Origin: Planctomycetota bacterium
GTDB lineage: Bacteria > Planctomycetota > UBA1135 > GCA-002686595
Reading direction: 5' to 3'
NCBI GenBank assembly: GCA_016795325.1
Contig: JAEUHY010000060.1
Location: 124,001 to 188,000 of the forward strand
DNA length: 64,000 nucleotides
Part shown: positions 51,961-59,951 of the stretch, piece after piece
Layout: each line of letters opens with the position of its first letter
Position numbering within the stretch: position 1 is the first letter of the stretch
The notes under the pieces: model-generated
Seen by the model: the letters and a program-made list of their open reading frames with translations, nothing else
Told to the model about the DNA's origin: nothing
Database searches by the model: none
Translations under genes and position numbers: made by a program

Positions 51961-53517
51961 TCAGCGCATGCGGCGCGCGATGGCGGCCCAGCGTTCGCTG
52001 TCGAACAAGGCGCCGCGCGTGATCTGCTGCACGTCGGCGTGCAGGCTTTCGAGCTCCGCGTTCTCGAACTGCGCCGCTTCGCCGCGCAGCGCCGCCAAGT
52101 ACGCGGGCGGCACGTCGCGGTAGTAGTGCCCCACGCGCCACTCGCGCTCGCCGAAGCGGTTCTTGTCGGGCCGCACGACGCGGCCGTCGACGACGATCGG
52201 CAAGCGCGCCAAGAATCCGTCCGAGAGCCCCATGGGGTCGATCAGGTGCGGCTTGGGACCGGCCCAGTAGCCCAGGTAGCCGATCCCTTCGATGGGCTGC
52301 ACGACCGTGGTGTCGCGCAATTTGAGGCCCAACCCATGGCCGCGTGAGATGTGGCGGTAGGGAGGCGCTTCCATGGCGCGCGTCGGTGCGAAGAGTCCGG
52401 CGGCGGAGTACCAGTACGCCCGTTCGTCGGCGATGCCGTCGGGTCCGATGTGCGCCGGCGGCAGCTTGTTCTGCGCGTAGTCGAGCGGCGCACGCAGCGG
52501 ACTGGATGGCGTGGCCGCGGCGAGGAGCAACGCGGCGAAGGCGCCGAGTCCGAGCGCGCGCGGCGGGCAAGGCAGGTGCGCCAACGCGAAGGTCGCGATG
52601 CACAGCGGGGCGGTGAGGAAGCGTCCGCTCATGAAGTCTCCGCCGATCTTGACCACGTAGGCGAGGTGCAGCGCGAGGCCCAACGCGATCGCGTAGCCCA
52701 GCCGTGCGCGCGACGCGACGCTGAGCGCCGCGCCAGCGGCGATCGCAGCCAAGGTCAGCGGGTCACGCGACAGGGAGTCGGCGAGGTAGCGCAGCCCTTG
52801 TGCGGCGAGCTCGAAGCCATGGAGGCCCGTGTTCAGCTTGGCAATCGCCGTGTTGGGCGTGAGCGCGCCGTAGTAGACGAGCGAGAACAGCTCCCAGGCC
52901 GCCAGCGGGGCGAGCCCGAGCGCGAACGTGGCGAGCCGCCGCGGCTGCAGCTCGCCCAGGCCGACTAGAACAAGCGGCGCGAGCAGCGCGAGGCTGTCCA
53001 GGCGCGTGAGCGCCGCGACGCTCGTCCACAGTCCGATCACGAGCGGCGGCCGCTCTTCGGCGACGGCCAGCAACGCGCCGAGCAGGGCCACGTGGAGCAA
53101 CGGGTTCTCGAGCCCGGAGGTCGAGAAGTCGATGAAGGCTTTGGACCCGCACCAGATGCACAACGCGAAGGCGGCGGCGTAGGCGTCGCGCGCCGCGCGG
53201 CCGACGAGCAGTACAGCGGCGGCGAGCGTGGTCGCGGCGCCCAGGGCGATCGACGTGAGGTAGACCTCGCCGCTGATGGCGCGCGCTGCGAGCATCAGCC
53301 CCAGCCACGCCGGATGCGTGTAGGCCTGGACGCGTTCGTCGATGTTCCAGCGCAGGCCGTAACCCGCGAGCGCGTTCTCGACCACGCGGAAGGAAATGTA
53401 CGCGTCGTCGCACACCCAGGCGCACTTGATCACGAGCAGCACGAGCGTGGCCAGCAACGCGGCGAGCAGCGCGCGGTCCAGGCGTGCGTTGCGACTGTGG
53501 GCGACAGCGCCGGTCAT
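51961..53517 (-). CDS. GT-C glycosyltransferase-like membrane protein
   Basis: 518 residues with about ten membrane helices. The first extracytoplasmic loop CDDAYISFRVVENALAGYG and VQAYTHPAWLGLM carry the paired acidic residues and 'GYT.PLW' pattern seen in polyprenyl-phosphate-sugar-dependent transferases of the arabinofuranosyl/mannosyl type. A soluble C-terminal region of about 150 residues (GIGYLGYWAGPKPHLIDPMG) is also common there. It overlaps the phosphatase gene by 4 nt (ATGA) and is therefore downstream in the same transcript. Acceptor unknown. Confidence 0.8.
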   Translation of the reverse strand: MTGAVAHSRNARLDRALLAALLATLVLLVIKCAWVCDDAYISFRVVENALAGYGLRWNIDERVQAYTHPAWLGLMLAARAISGEVYLTSIALGAATTLAAAVLLVGRAARDAYAAAFALCIWCGSKAFIDFSTSGLENPLLHVALLGALLAVAEERPPLVIGLWTSVAALTRLDSLALLAPLVLVGLGELQPRRLATFALGLAPLAAWELFSLVYYGALTPNTAIAKLNTGLHGFELAAQGLRYLADSLSRDPLTLAAIAAGAALSVASRARLGYAIALGLALHLAYVVKIGGDFMSGRFLTAPLCIATFALAHLPCPPRALGLGAFAALLLAAATPSSPLRAPLDYAQNKLPPAHIGPDGIADERAYWYSAAGLFAPTRAMEAPPYRHISRGHGLGLKLRDTTVVQPIEGIGYLGYWAGPKPHLIDPMGLSDGFLARLPIVVDGRVVRPDKNRFGEREWRVGHYYRDVPPAYLAALRGEAAQFENAELESLHADVQQITRGALFDSERWAAIARRMR

Positions 53518-54182
53518 GGAGCGAACTGCGCGCGCGGCGAACGCACGTTGCAACGCAGAAGTCGCCAGCCGCGCCCCGAGTCTTCGAGCAGCGCGCCAGC
53601 CGTGAGGTCGATGCGAATGCGGAACGAAACCGTCGGCGCCACGCCCAGCGCGTGCGCGATCAAGTTGCGCACGACGTTGTAGTGGCACGCCAGGGCGAAT
53701 TCGCGGCGGCCGGCGAGCACCTCGCGCTCGAGCACCGGCCAACTGCGCGCCAGCACGTCGCGGTCGGTCTCGCCTCCGTGCTCGCGCCAGTTCCACGGGT
53801 CGTTGTAGAAGGCTTCGACCTGCGCTTCGTGCCGCGCGAGCAACTCCTTCTGCGGCATTCCCTGCCAGCGGCCGCGATCGATCTCGACCAGGCCGGCGTC
53901 GAACTCGAGCGGCGCGCCGGTGGCGTGCGCGAGGCGTTCGCCGAGAAAGCGCGCGCGCTGCAGCGTCGAGGCGACGATGCGTTCGAAGCGCGCGCCCGCG
54001 AAACGCTCGGCGAGCCGCTCCGACTGTTCGCGGCCTTCGGCCGAGAGCGGCACGTCCATCCCGCCGTAGGCGAGTCCCTGGAAATCCTCGTGGACTTCGC
54101 CGTGGCGGAACAGCCACACGCGCGCCCCGCTGCGCCACCCGGGGTGGGGAGTCCGTGCGGTGGATTCGGACGGGTTGTGCAT
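53514..54182 (-). CDS. histidine phosphatase (phosphoglycerate-mutase superfamily)
   Basis: 222 residues. The RHG motif LFRHGEV (R26, H27) carries the phosphorylated His; R76 in STLQRAR, E100 in LVEIDRGRWQG and H167 in CHYNVVRN complete the pocket. Size and the 'ID.G.W.G' block resemble alpha-ribazole phosphatase (CobC) and related small-molecule phosphatases, but no cobalamin gene is nearby. Leaderless-type TACCTT lies 8 nt before the ATG. Co-transcribed with the GT-C gene, so a sugar or lipid phosphate is a fair guess. Confidence 0.85.
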   Translation of the reverse strand: MHNPSESTARTPHPGWRSGARVWLFRHGEVHEDFQGLAYGGMDVPLSAEGREQSERLAERFAGARFERIVASTLQRARFLGERLAHATGAPLEFDAGLVEIDRGRWQGMPQKELLARHEAQVEAFYNDPWNWREHGGETDRDVLARSWPVLEREVLAGRREFALACHYNVVRNLIAHALGVAPTVSFRIRIDLTAGALLEDSGRGWRLLRCNVRSPRAQFAP

Positions 54183-54190
54183 GTGCTTCC

Positions 54191-54196
54191 AAGGTA
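54191..54196 (-). promoter_or_regulatory. -10-like hexamer TACCTT, histidine phosphatase gene
   Basis: TACCTT on the minus strand preceded by GC, 8 nt before the ATG at 54182. Confidence 0.45.
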
Positions 54197-54280
54197 GCGC
54201 AGCGTGCGCGGCGCCCGATGGCCTGAGTGCAACTCACCAAGAGGCGAGAGCGAGCCTTGCCAGCGCGCCGACCGCACCCG

Positions 54281-54286
54281 TAACCT
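54281..54286 (+). promoter_or_regulatory. possible promoter of the ferredoxin gene (TAACCT)
   Basis: TAACCT with TTGCCA at 54257-54262 (5 of 6 to the -35 consensus), 18 bp apart. Leader of about 40 nt to the ATG at 54334. Confidence 0.4.
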
Positions 54287-54333
54287 CGCTCCTCTTCTTT
54301 CGCCGCCCCGAACTCTCTCCTGCGAGATCGTCC

Positions 54334-54615
54334 ATGCCCAAGGTCACCTTCCTCGTCAACGGCGCCAGCTTCGACGCGCCGGTCGGAACGCGCTTCCTCG
54401 ACTTGTGCGAGCGCAACGACGCTCCCCACGACTTCGGCTGCACCGTCGGCAGTTGCGGGACCTGCTGCCTGACTCTCGAGCAAGGCGCGGCCAACGTGGA
54501 CCCCGCGAGCTCCGACGAGCTCGAGACGGTCGAGATGCGCACCTCGGTCAAGGGCGCGCGGCTGGGTTGCCAGCTCGTGATCCGCGGCGACATCGCCGTC
54601 AAGCCGGTCGACTGA
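54334..54615 (+). CDS. [2Fe-2S] ferredoxin
   Basis: 93 residues of plant/vertebrate-type ferredoxin fold. Cluster ligands are C36, C41 and C44 (GCTVGSCGTC) and C79 (RLGCQLVI), the standard CX4CX2C...C spacing. It would carry single electrons between a reductase and an oxygenase or other enzyme in the cytosol. Monocistronic as far as visible. No partner reductase is adjacent, and the molybdenum hydroxylase 6 kb away has its own clusters. Start chosen at the ATG directly before the first strand (KVTFLVNG). Confidence 0.92.
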   Translation: MPKVTFLVNGASFDAPVGTRFLDLCERNDAPHDFGCTVGSCGTCCLTLEQGAANVDPASSDELETVEMRTSVKGARLGCQLVIRGDIAVKPVD

Positions 54616-54686
54616 GCCATGCCTGTCGGCTCGAGGGGCGCCGTTCGCTTCGGCTGCTGGGATGCGGCGTCCCGAGTTCCGTGAGA

Positions 54687-55190
54687 TCAGTCCGACGGCG
54701 AGGCCCCGCGCCGGGCGCCTTTCGACCCGCCCGCGCCCTTTGCGCGGCTCCAGGTCAGCCAGACGGGCAGCGCGCCCCCGAGCAAGAGATCGACGCCCAG
54801 ACGCCGGCCGGCGTCCGAGAGCCCGCAACCGAGCGCGCACGCAGCGTAGAGGGCGGCGAGCAGTTGCTCGTGCGGCGGTCCGAAGCTCCAGCGCAGCACG
54901 GCGAGGACGAGGAGGCCCAGGCTGGCGGGGCGTGTGAGCGCGCCGACGAAGTAGAGCGCGCCGAGGGCCGCTGTGGCGCCGAACCAGACCCACGCCGCTG
55001 GTTCGGGGAAACGCAGCAGCACGTCCTGACCCAGGCGCGCCAAGGGTTCGGGGGCGAGCGCGATCCGGTGGGCGCAGTCTTCGATGAGGCGTCCACCGAC
55101 GCCGCCGGAGTGCATGCGGCGCGCTTCCTCGAGCAGCAGGGCGCCGGCGCCGATGCGCACGAGGGCGAGTCCGAAGTTGGGCTGTTGCAC
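54687..55190 (-). CDS. DoxX-like membrane protein
   Basis: 167 residues with about four hydrophobic helices (near 8-22, 70-86, 92-107 and 115-135). The N-terminal FGLALVRIGAGALLLEEARR fits the first helix of DoxX/SURF4-type proteins, and WFGATAALGALYFVGALTRP the second. The tail is basic. DoxX-like proteins are linked to redox or thiol metabolism; nothing more specific can be said. The GTG at 55190 is chosen because a CATAAT hexamer lies 9 nt upstream and because the frame above it belongs to the opposite-strand gene. Confidence 0.7.
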   Translation of the reverse strand: MQQPNFGLALVRIGAGALLLEEARRMHSGGVGGRLIEDCAHRIALAPEPLARLGQDVLLRFPEPAAWVWFGATAALGALYFVGALTRPASLGLLVLAVLRWSFGPPHEQLLAALYAACALGCGLSDAGRRLGVDLLLGGALPVWLTWSRAKGAGGSKGARRGASPSD

Positions 55191-55199
55191 GACCGGCTG

Positions 55200-55205
55200 A
55201 TTATG
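55200..55205 (-). promoter_or_regulatory. -10-like hexamer CATAAT, DoxX-like gene
   Basis: CATAAT (5 of 6 to TATAAT) on the minus strand, 9 nt before the GTG start at 55190. Confidence 0.45.
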
Positions 55206-55214
55206 CGTTGGCGC

Positions 55215-55220
55215 TATGCT
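55215..55220 (+). promoter_or_regulatory. possible -10 (TATGCT) of the sulfotransferase gene
   Basis: TATGCT preceded by GC, 33 nt before the ATG at 55254 and 10 bp from the opposing DoxX element. Confidence 0.35.
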
Positions 55221-55253
55221 CGCGGAAACGCGCTGCTCGTCCACGAGCGCTCC

Positions 55254-55976
55254 ATGACGCTTCGCATCCAGCTCTGGTCTGGCCCCCGCAACGTCTCGAC
55301 GGCGTTGATGTACTCGTTTGCCCAGCGCTCCGACACCAGCTGCGTCGACGAACCGCTGTACGCGCACTACCTGCGCGTAAGCGGCGCCGACCACCCCGGG
55401 CGCGCGGACGTGCTGCGTGCGCAGGAGAACGACGGCGAGCGTGTCGTGCGCGAGCTTCTGCTCGCTGCGCATCCCTCGCCGGTGCGCTTCTTCAAGCAGA
55501 TGGCGCACCACCTAGTCGAGCTCGACCGCTCGTTCCTGCGCGAGTGCTCCAACGTGCTGCTCACGCGCGACCCGCGCGAGATGCTGCCGTCGCTGATCAA
55601 CCAGATCCCCGAGCCGACCTTGCGCGACACGGGCTACGCGATGCAGACCGAATTGCTCGAGCAGCTCGAGCGCGCGGGCCAGCGGCCGGCCGTGCTCGAC
55701 GCCGCGCGCCTGCTGCGCAATCCGCGCGCGGTGCTCACGAGCCTGTGCGAGCGGCTGGGGTTGCGCTTCGAGCCCGCGATGCTCGCCTGGCCGAGCGGAC
55801 CGCGCGAGTTCGACGGCGTGTGGGCGCCGCACTGGTACCACAACGTGCACCGCTCGCGCGGCTTCGAGCCCTTCGCGCCGAAAACCGCGCCGTTCCCCGA
55901 GCGCCTCGAGTCGCTCTACGCGGCGTGCCGTCCGCACTACGAGCAGTTGCTCGCCCACGCGCTGGGCGAAGCCTGA
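55254..55976 (+). CDS. sulfotransferase-family protein
   Basis: 240 residues. The PAPS 5'-phosphate loop is LWSGPRNVSTALMYSF, directly after the first strand, and the 3'-phosphate motif is NVLLTRDPREMLPSL, with Arg and Ser placed as in soluble sulfotransferases. The C-terminal WPSGPREFDGVWAPHWYHNV is typical of a bacterial subgroup. It would transfer sulfate from PAPS to a small molecule or glycan. The window also has two sulfatase-fold lipoproteins, but they are not adjacent. Confidence 0.82.
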   Translation: MTLRIQLWSGPRNVSTALMYSFAQRSDTSCVDEPLYAHYLRVSGADHPGRADVLRAQENDGERVVRELLLAAHPSPVRFFKQMAHHLVELDRSFLRECSNVLLTRDPREMLPSLINQIPEPTLRDTGYAMQTELLEQLERAGQRPAVLDAARLLRNPRAVLTSLCERLGLRFEPAMLAWPSGPREFDGVWAPHWYHNVHRSRGFEPFAPKTAPFPERLESLYAACRPHYEQLLAHALGEA

Positions 55977-56033
55977 TTCGCGCCTGCGCTCGACGTGTTC
56001 CTGTGCGCGGTCCGGCCGCGCGGCGCTTGCGAT

Positions 56034-56951
56034 TCAATTGCGCGGCAGGCTGGTGTCCCGCGCGCGTGGAACTTCCGCGTGTGTCCGTTCGGCGGGCGGC
56101 CCCATGCCTTCGAGGAAGCTCTGCGCGAGCTGCTCGCGCGCCGGATTCGCGCGACGCGGCGCGAGGCGGTCGAGCAGGCCGCGCTCGGAGGTCAGGGCGC
56201 GCTTCTGCGCGAGCGCGCCGTTGGCGTCGAAGGCCTGCATGCGCTCCACGCCGTCGAATTGGAGCGCCGCGACGATGCGCTCGACGGCCGCTTCGCGGAA
56301 GCGCTCGAGGAACTCGCGCCGCAGTTCGAGCTCCGCGCGCGGATGGAGCTTCTCGACGCCCAGGCGCCAGTGACGTCGCTCGCTGACCAGGAGCACGTGG
56401 TTGAAGATGGCCTTGTTCGTGGTCATCGACAGCGCCTTGTGCGGCACGGTCTGGTTCACGAGCTGGTCGAGCTGCGCGAGGCCGTCGAGCCGCTTGAGCC
56501 GTGAGACCACGTCCCAACGCTCCTCGGGCACGAAACGGTCGGCGTTCATCTCCCAGTACAGGTGCCCGAGCCCCTTGGTCCGCGCATAACGCGCCAAGTG
56601 GTACGGCACGAAGTGGTTGTGCGCGATCGTGTCGGCCGCCAAGTGCGCGAGGTAGCCCAACGTGAAGGCCAACTGGAACTCGGTGCGCGCGAGTTGCTGC
56701 ATCTCGCCCACGATGCCCCAGCGGTGGCAGTGGCTGTACGGGCCGCCGACGGCCTTGAAGTTGATGATGTCGGCCGCGATGTGGCCGTACTGCCAAGCCC
56801 CGCGTTCGCGCTCGATCAACTCGGCTCGTTCGGCGGGCAGGCGCTCGCGCGCAGCGAACACGCGCGCCTCGAACTCCAGGTGGGTGCCTGGCCCCCAGGC
56901 GCACAGGCACAGCGTGCACACGGCGGCGAGCAGCAGGCAGGCGATCAACAT
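56034..56951 (-). CDS. zinc-dependent phospholipase C-like protein
   Basis: 305 residues. A signal peptide is followed by CAWGPGTH, giving Trp19 near the mature N-terminus, as in zinc phospholipase C/S1-P1 nucleases, whose N-terminal Trp binds zinc. Further likely ligands: YGHIAADI (H57, D61), HCHRWG (H74, H76), GYLAHLAADTIAHNHFVP (H103, D107, H111, H113). The C-terminal 120 residues are helical. It probably hydrolyses phosphodiesters outside the cytoplasm. TAGCTT lies 9 nt before the ATG, so the gene is probably monocistronic and leaderless. Confidence 0.82.
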   Translation of the reverse strand: MLIACLLLAAVCTLCLCAWGPGTHLEFEARVFAARERLPAERAELIERERGAWQYGHIAADIINFKAVGGPYSHCHRWGIVGEMQQLARTEFQLAFTLGYLAHLAADTIAHNHFVPYHLARYARTKGLGHLYWEMNADRFVPEERWDVVSRLKRLDGLAQLDQLVNQTVPHKALSMTTNKAIFNHVLLVSERRHWRLGVEKLHPRAELELRREFLERFREAAVERIVAALQFDGVERMQAFDANGALAQKRALTSERGLLDRLAPRRANPAREQLAQSFLEGMGPPAERTHAEVPRARDTSLPRN

Positions 56952-56960
56952 GCGGCCCTC

Positions 56961-56966
56961 AAGCTA
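56961..56966 (-). promoter_or_regulatory. -10-like hexamer TAGCTT, phospholipase C-like gene
   Basis: TAGCTT on the minus strand, 9 nt before the ATG at 56951. Confidence 0.4.
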
Positions 56967-57108
56967 GTCCGTTCCGGCGCAAACACCGGGCGAAAAGCCG
57001 CGAAGCGGCGTACATCGCGGGCGTCGGCACGGACAGGCGGCTGCATGGGACGGATTCTCGCCGCGCTCTCCATCGACGGGCGGCGCGGCGCAGCTGGAAC
57101 CGCGAGCT

Positions 57109-58296
57109 TCAGCGGGCGAGCACGGCGCGCACGGCCGCGATCACGTCGCTCACGTCCTCGTCGCTGAGCCCCGCCGAGAGCGGCAGGCTCACCGTGCGAC
57201 GGCCCAGCGCCATCGCGACCGGCCAGTCGCCGGGCTTCCAGCCGAAGCGCTGCTGGTAGTAGGGGTGTTCGGGCACGCTCATGTAGTGCACGCCCACGCC
57301 GATCCCGTTGGCGGTCATGCCGTCCAGGAAGCCGTCGCGCGACACCGGCGCGCGCTCCTCGTCGATGAGCAGCGTGTAGAGGTGCAGGCCGTGGCGCGTG
57401 TTCGCCTCCGTCGGCGCCGGGAGTTCGGCGGGCAGGTCGGCGAACGCGCGGTCGTAGCGCGCCCAGATCTCCGCGCGTCGCTCGAGCCAGCGCTCGACGC
57501 GCGGCAGCTGATGGATCCCGACCGCGGCCTGGATGTCCATCATGTTGTACTTGTAGCCCAGCTCGACGACCGAGTAGTGCTTGTAGCCCTCGTCGGAGAA
57601 GCGCTTCCAGGCATCCTTCGACATGCCGTGCAGCGCGAGCATCTTGATGCGCGCCGCCTGCGCTTCGTTCTGCGTGAGGACCATGCCGCCCTCGCCGGTG
57701 GTCATGTTCTTGGTCGCGTAGAACGAGAAGCACCCGAAATCGCCGAACGTTCCGGCCTTGCGGCCCTTGTAGGTCGTCTCGATGGCGTGCGCGCAGTCCT
57801 CGATCACGACCAGCTTGCGTCGCCGCGCGATGTCCATGATCGCGTCCATGTCGCAGGCGCGGCCGGCGAAGTGCACGGGCAGGATCGCGCGCGTGCGAGG
57901 CGTGATGGCGCGCTCGATCGCCTCGGGCGAGATGTTCATCGTGCGCCGGTCGACGTCGGCGAGCACGGGCTGCGCGCCGGCGTGCAGGATCGCGTTCACC
58001 GTCGCGCAGAACGTGAGCGGCGTCGTGATGACCTCGTCGCCGGGGTGCAGCCCCGCCGCGAGGATCGACAGCTGGAGCGCAGCGGTGCACGAGTGCACGG
58101 CGACTGCGTGCGGCACGCCCTTGTAGGCCGCAAAGTCGCGCTCGAGTCGCGCCACCTTCGGGCCGGTGCCGAGCCAACACTTGCGCAGCGAGTCGACGAC
58201 CTCCGCGATCTCGGGTTCCTCGATCGTCGGGCGACCGAAGATGAGGAAACGTTCCTTGGGGCGAATCGGAGTGCGCGGCGTGGTGCTCTCGGGCAT
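57109..58296 (-). CDS. DegT/DnrJ/EryC1/StrS sugar aminotransferase
   Basis: 395 residues, the normal length. PLP-binding Lys196 lies in SFYATKNMTTGEGG, D167 and H170 in VVIEDCAHAIE contact the cofactor ring, and AVHSCTAALQLS is the phosphate site. N-terminal PTIEEPEIAEVVDSLRKCWLGTGP is family-typical. It transaminates a nucleotide-linked keto sugar to an amino sugar for surface polysaccharide. No other nucleotide-sugar gene is adjacent, but several glycosyltransferases lie elsewhere in the window. TACCAT is 9 nt before the ATG. Confidence 0.93.
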   Translation of the reverse strand: MPESTTPRTPIRPKERFLIFGRPTIEEPEIAEVVDSLRKCWLGTGPKVARLERDFAAYKGVPHAVAVHSCTAALQLSILAAGLHPGDEVITTPLTFCATVNAILHAGAQPVLADVDRRTMNISPEAIERAITPRTRAILPVHFAGRACDMDAIMDIARRRKLVVIEDCAHAIETTYKGRKAGTFGDFGCFSFYATKNMTTGEGGMVLTQNEAQAARIKMLALHGMSKDAWKRFSDEGYKHYSVVELGYKYNMMDIQAAVGIHQLPRVERWLERRAEIWARYDRAFADLPAELPAPTEANTRHGLHLYTLLIDEERAPVSRDGFLDGMTANGIGVGVHYMSVPEHPYYQQRFGWKPGDWPVAMALGRRTVSLPLSAGLSDEDVSDVIAAVRAVLAR

Positions 58297-58305
58297 GGCC
58301 CGAAC

Positions 58306-58311
58306 ATGGTA
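58306..58311 (-). promoter_or_regulatory. -10-like hexamer TACCAT, aminotransferase gene
   Basis: TACCAT on the minus strand, 9 nt before the ATG at 58296. Confidence 0.45.
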
Positions 58312-58348
58312 CGCGCCCGAGCCCGTCGACTCGACGGCCGGCGGCGGC

Positions 58349-59926
58349 TCAGCGTGTCAGTCGCATTTCCTCGAGGTCCAGCTCGGTCTGCAGGCGCAGC
58401 TGGGTGAGGTCGTTGATCACTTCGCGATCGCGCAGCTCCAGCAGCTTGCGCCGCTGCGCGCCGAGCAGGCTGAGCTGAGCCCGGCGCTGGTGGGCGCCGT
58501 CGAAATCGGCGCGCAGTTGCTCGCGCAACTCGCTCTGGCCCTCGAGTTGAACCAGGCGCGCACGTTGCGCGGCCTCGACACGCTCGATCTCGCTCGCCTC
58601 GCAGCGTGAACTGGCGCGCAATTCGCCCAGGTGGGCCAGCGCGGTCTTCACCAACTCGACGCGGGCGGCGCGCTCCTCGTCGTCGCTCAGCGCCGCGGTG
58701 CGGATGCCCAGCGCGCGGATCAAGGGCTCGAGCGTCAGGCCTTGGAGCAGCAGCGTGGCGCAGATCACGCACAGCACGCCGAAGATCACTAGGTCGCGCC
58801 CGGGAAAGGGCGCGCCGTCCGGGAGGGTCAGCGGGATCGAGAGTGCGGCCGCGAGCGAAACCACGCCGCGCATGCCGCACCAGCCGACGACCAGCACGTC
58901 GCGCAGCCTGGGGCGCGGCTCGCGTTCGCGGATCGAGCGCGACAACCAGCGCGGCAGGTAGGCGCCCGGATAGACCCACACCAGGCGCGCGAGGATCACC
59001 GCCAGGCTGGTCGCGATCCCGAACGCCGCGAGGAAGCCCGCGTCGTAGCGCTCGAGTCCTTCGCGCAGGCGCGGCAGTTCGAGGCCGATCAGCACGAAGC
59101 AGAAGCCGTTGAGCAGGAACACCGCGAGCTCCCACACGGTGTAGAGCTGGAAGCGGCTGTCGGCGGGTATCTCGTGGATGCGCCAGGACACGTAGAACCC
59201 CGCGGTGACCACGGCGAGCACGCCCGAGACGCCCAGGTGCGTGCAGATCACGTACGCGACGTAGGGCGCGAGGATCGAGAGCGCGAACAGCACCTGCGTG
59301 TCGTGCACGATGCGGTTGGCGTGCGCGGCGAGCCAACCGACGGCGAGGCCGACCGCGATGCCCGCCAGCGCGACCCAGGCGAACGCGGTCGCCACCTCGC
59401 CTGCGTCGAACACGCCGCTGAGCGCGACCAGCGTCGCCATCTGGAAGCCGACCAGACCCGTTGCGTCGTTGACCAGGCTCTCGCCGCCGAGGATCGCCGT
59501 GAAGCGCCGCGGCATGCGGATACGCTCGAGGATCGCCTGCGCGGCGACGGTGTCGGTCGGCGAGACGACCGCGCCGAAGAGCAGCGCCACCGACCAGGGC
59601 AACTCGGGCGCGAAGTGACGCGCCACGGCGCCGACCGCCAGCGTCGTCGCCGCCACCAGGCCGGTGGAGAGCATCACGATCGGCCGCAGCCAGCGGCGGA
59701 AGTCGATCCACGAGGTGTGGAACGCGTCCGAGTACAGGAGTGGCGGGAGGAACAGCAGCAGGATCAGGTCCGGATCGAGCCGCTGGCTGGGTGCGAAGGG
59801 CGCGAAGCCCAGCAGCACGCCGCCGACCACGAGCAGGATCGGATAGGGGAGCGCGATGCGCTTGGCGAGCGCAGCGATCACGCTCACCGCGAGGAGGAGC
59901 GCAATCAGCGACTGGGCGGCCTGCAT
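58349..59926 (-). CDS. CPA1-type Na+/H+ antiporter
   Basis: 525 residues with about twelve membrane helices up to residue 400. The ion-site signature GGESLVNDATGLVGF and the earlier VVSPTDTVAAQAIL are those of NhaP/NHE-type CPA1 exchangers; the conserved Asp of NDATG is present. The C-terminal 120 residues are cytosolic, charged and coiled-coil-like (ERVEAAQRARLVQLEGQSEL), probably regulatory. It exchanges protons for Na+ or K+. The ATG at 59926 lies before the first helix; extensions above it overlap the next gene. Confidence 0.9.
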   Translation of the reverse strand: MQAAQSLIALLLAVSVIAALAKRIALPYPILLVVGGVLLGFAPFAPSQRLDPDLILLLFLPPLLYSDAFHTSWIDFRRWLRPIVMLSTGLVAATTLAVGAVARHFAPELPWSVALLFGAVVSPTDTVAAQAILERIRMPRRFTAILGGESLVNDATGLVGFQMATLVALSGVFDAGEVATAFAWVALAGIAVGLAVGWLAAHANRIVHDTQVLFALSILAPYVAYVICTHLGVSGVLAVVTAGFYVSWRIHEIPADSRFQLYTVWELAVFLLNGFCFVLIGLELPRLREGLERYDAGFLAAFGIATSLAVILARLVWVYPGAYLPRWLSRSIREREPRPRLRDVLVVGWCGMRGVVSLAAALSIPLTLPDGAPFPGRDLVIFGVLCVICATLLLQGLTLEPLIRALGIRTAALSDDEERAARVELVKTALAHLGELRASSRCEASEIERVEAAQRARLVQLEGQSELREQLRADFDGAHQRRAQLSLLGAQRRKLLELRDREVINDLTQLRLQTELDLEEMRLTR

Positions 59927-59951
59927 GTTCGGCGCGTGGGCGCGCGAGCGC

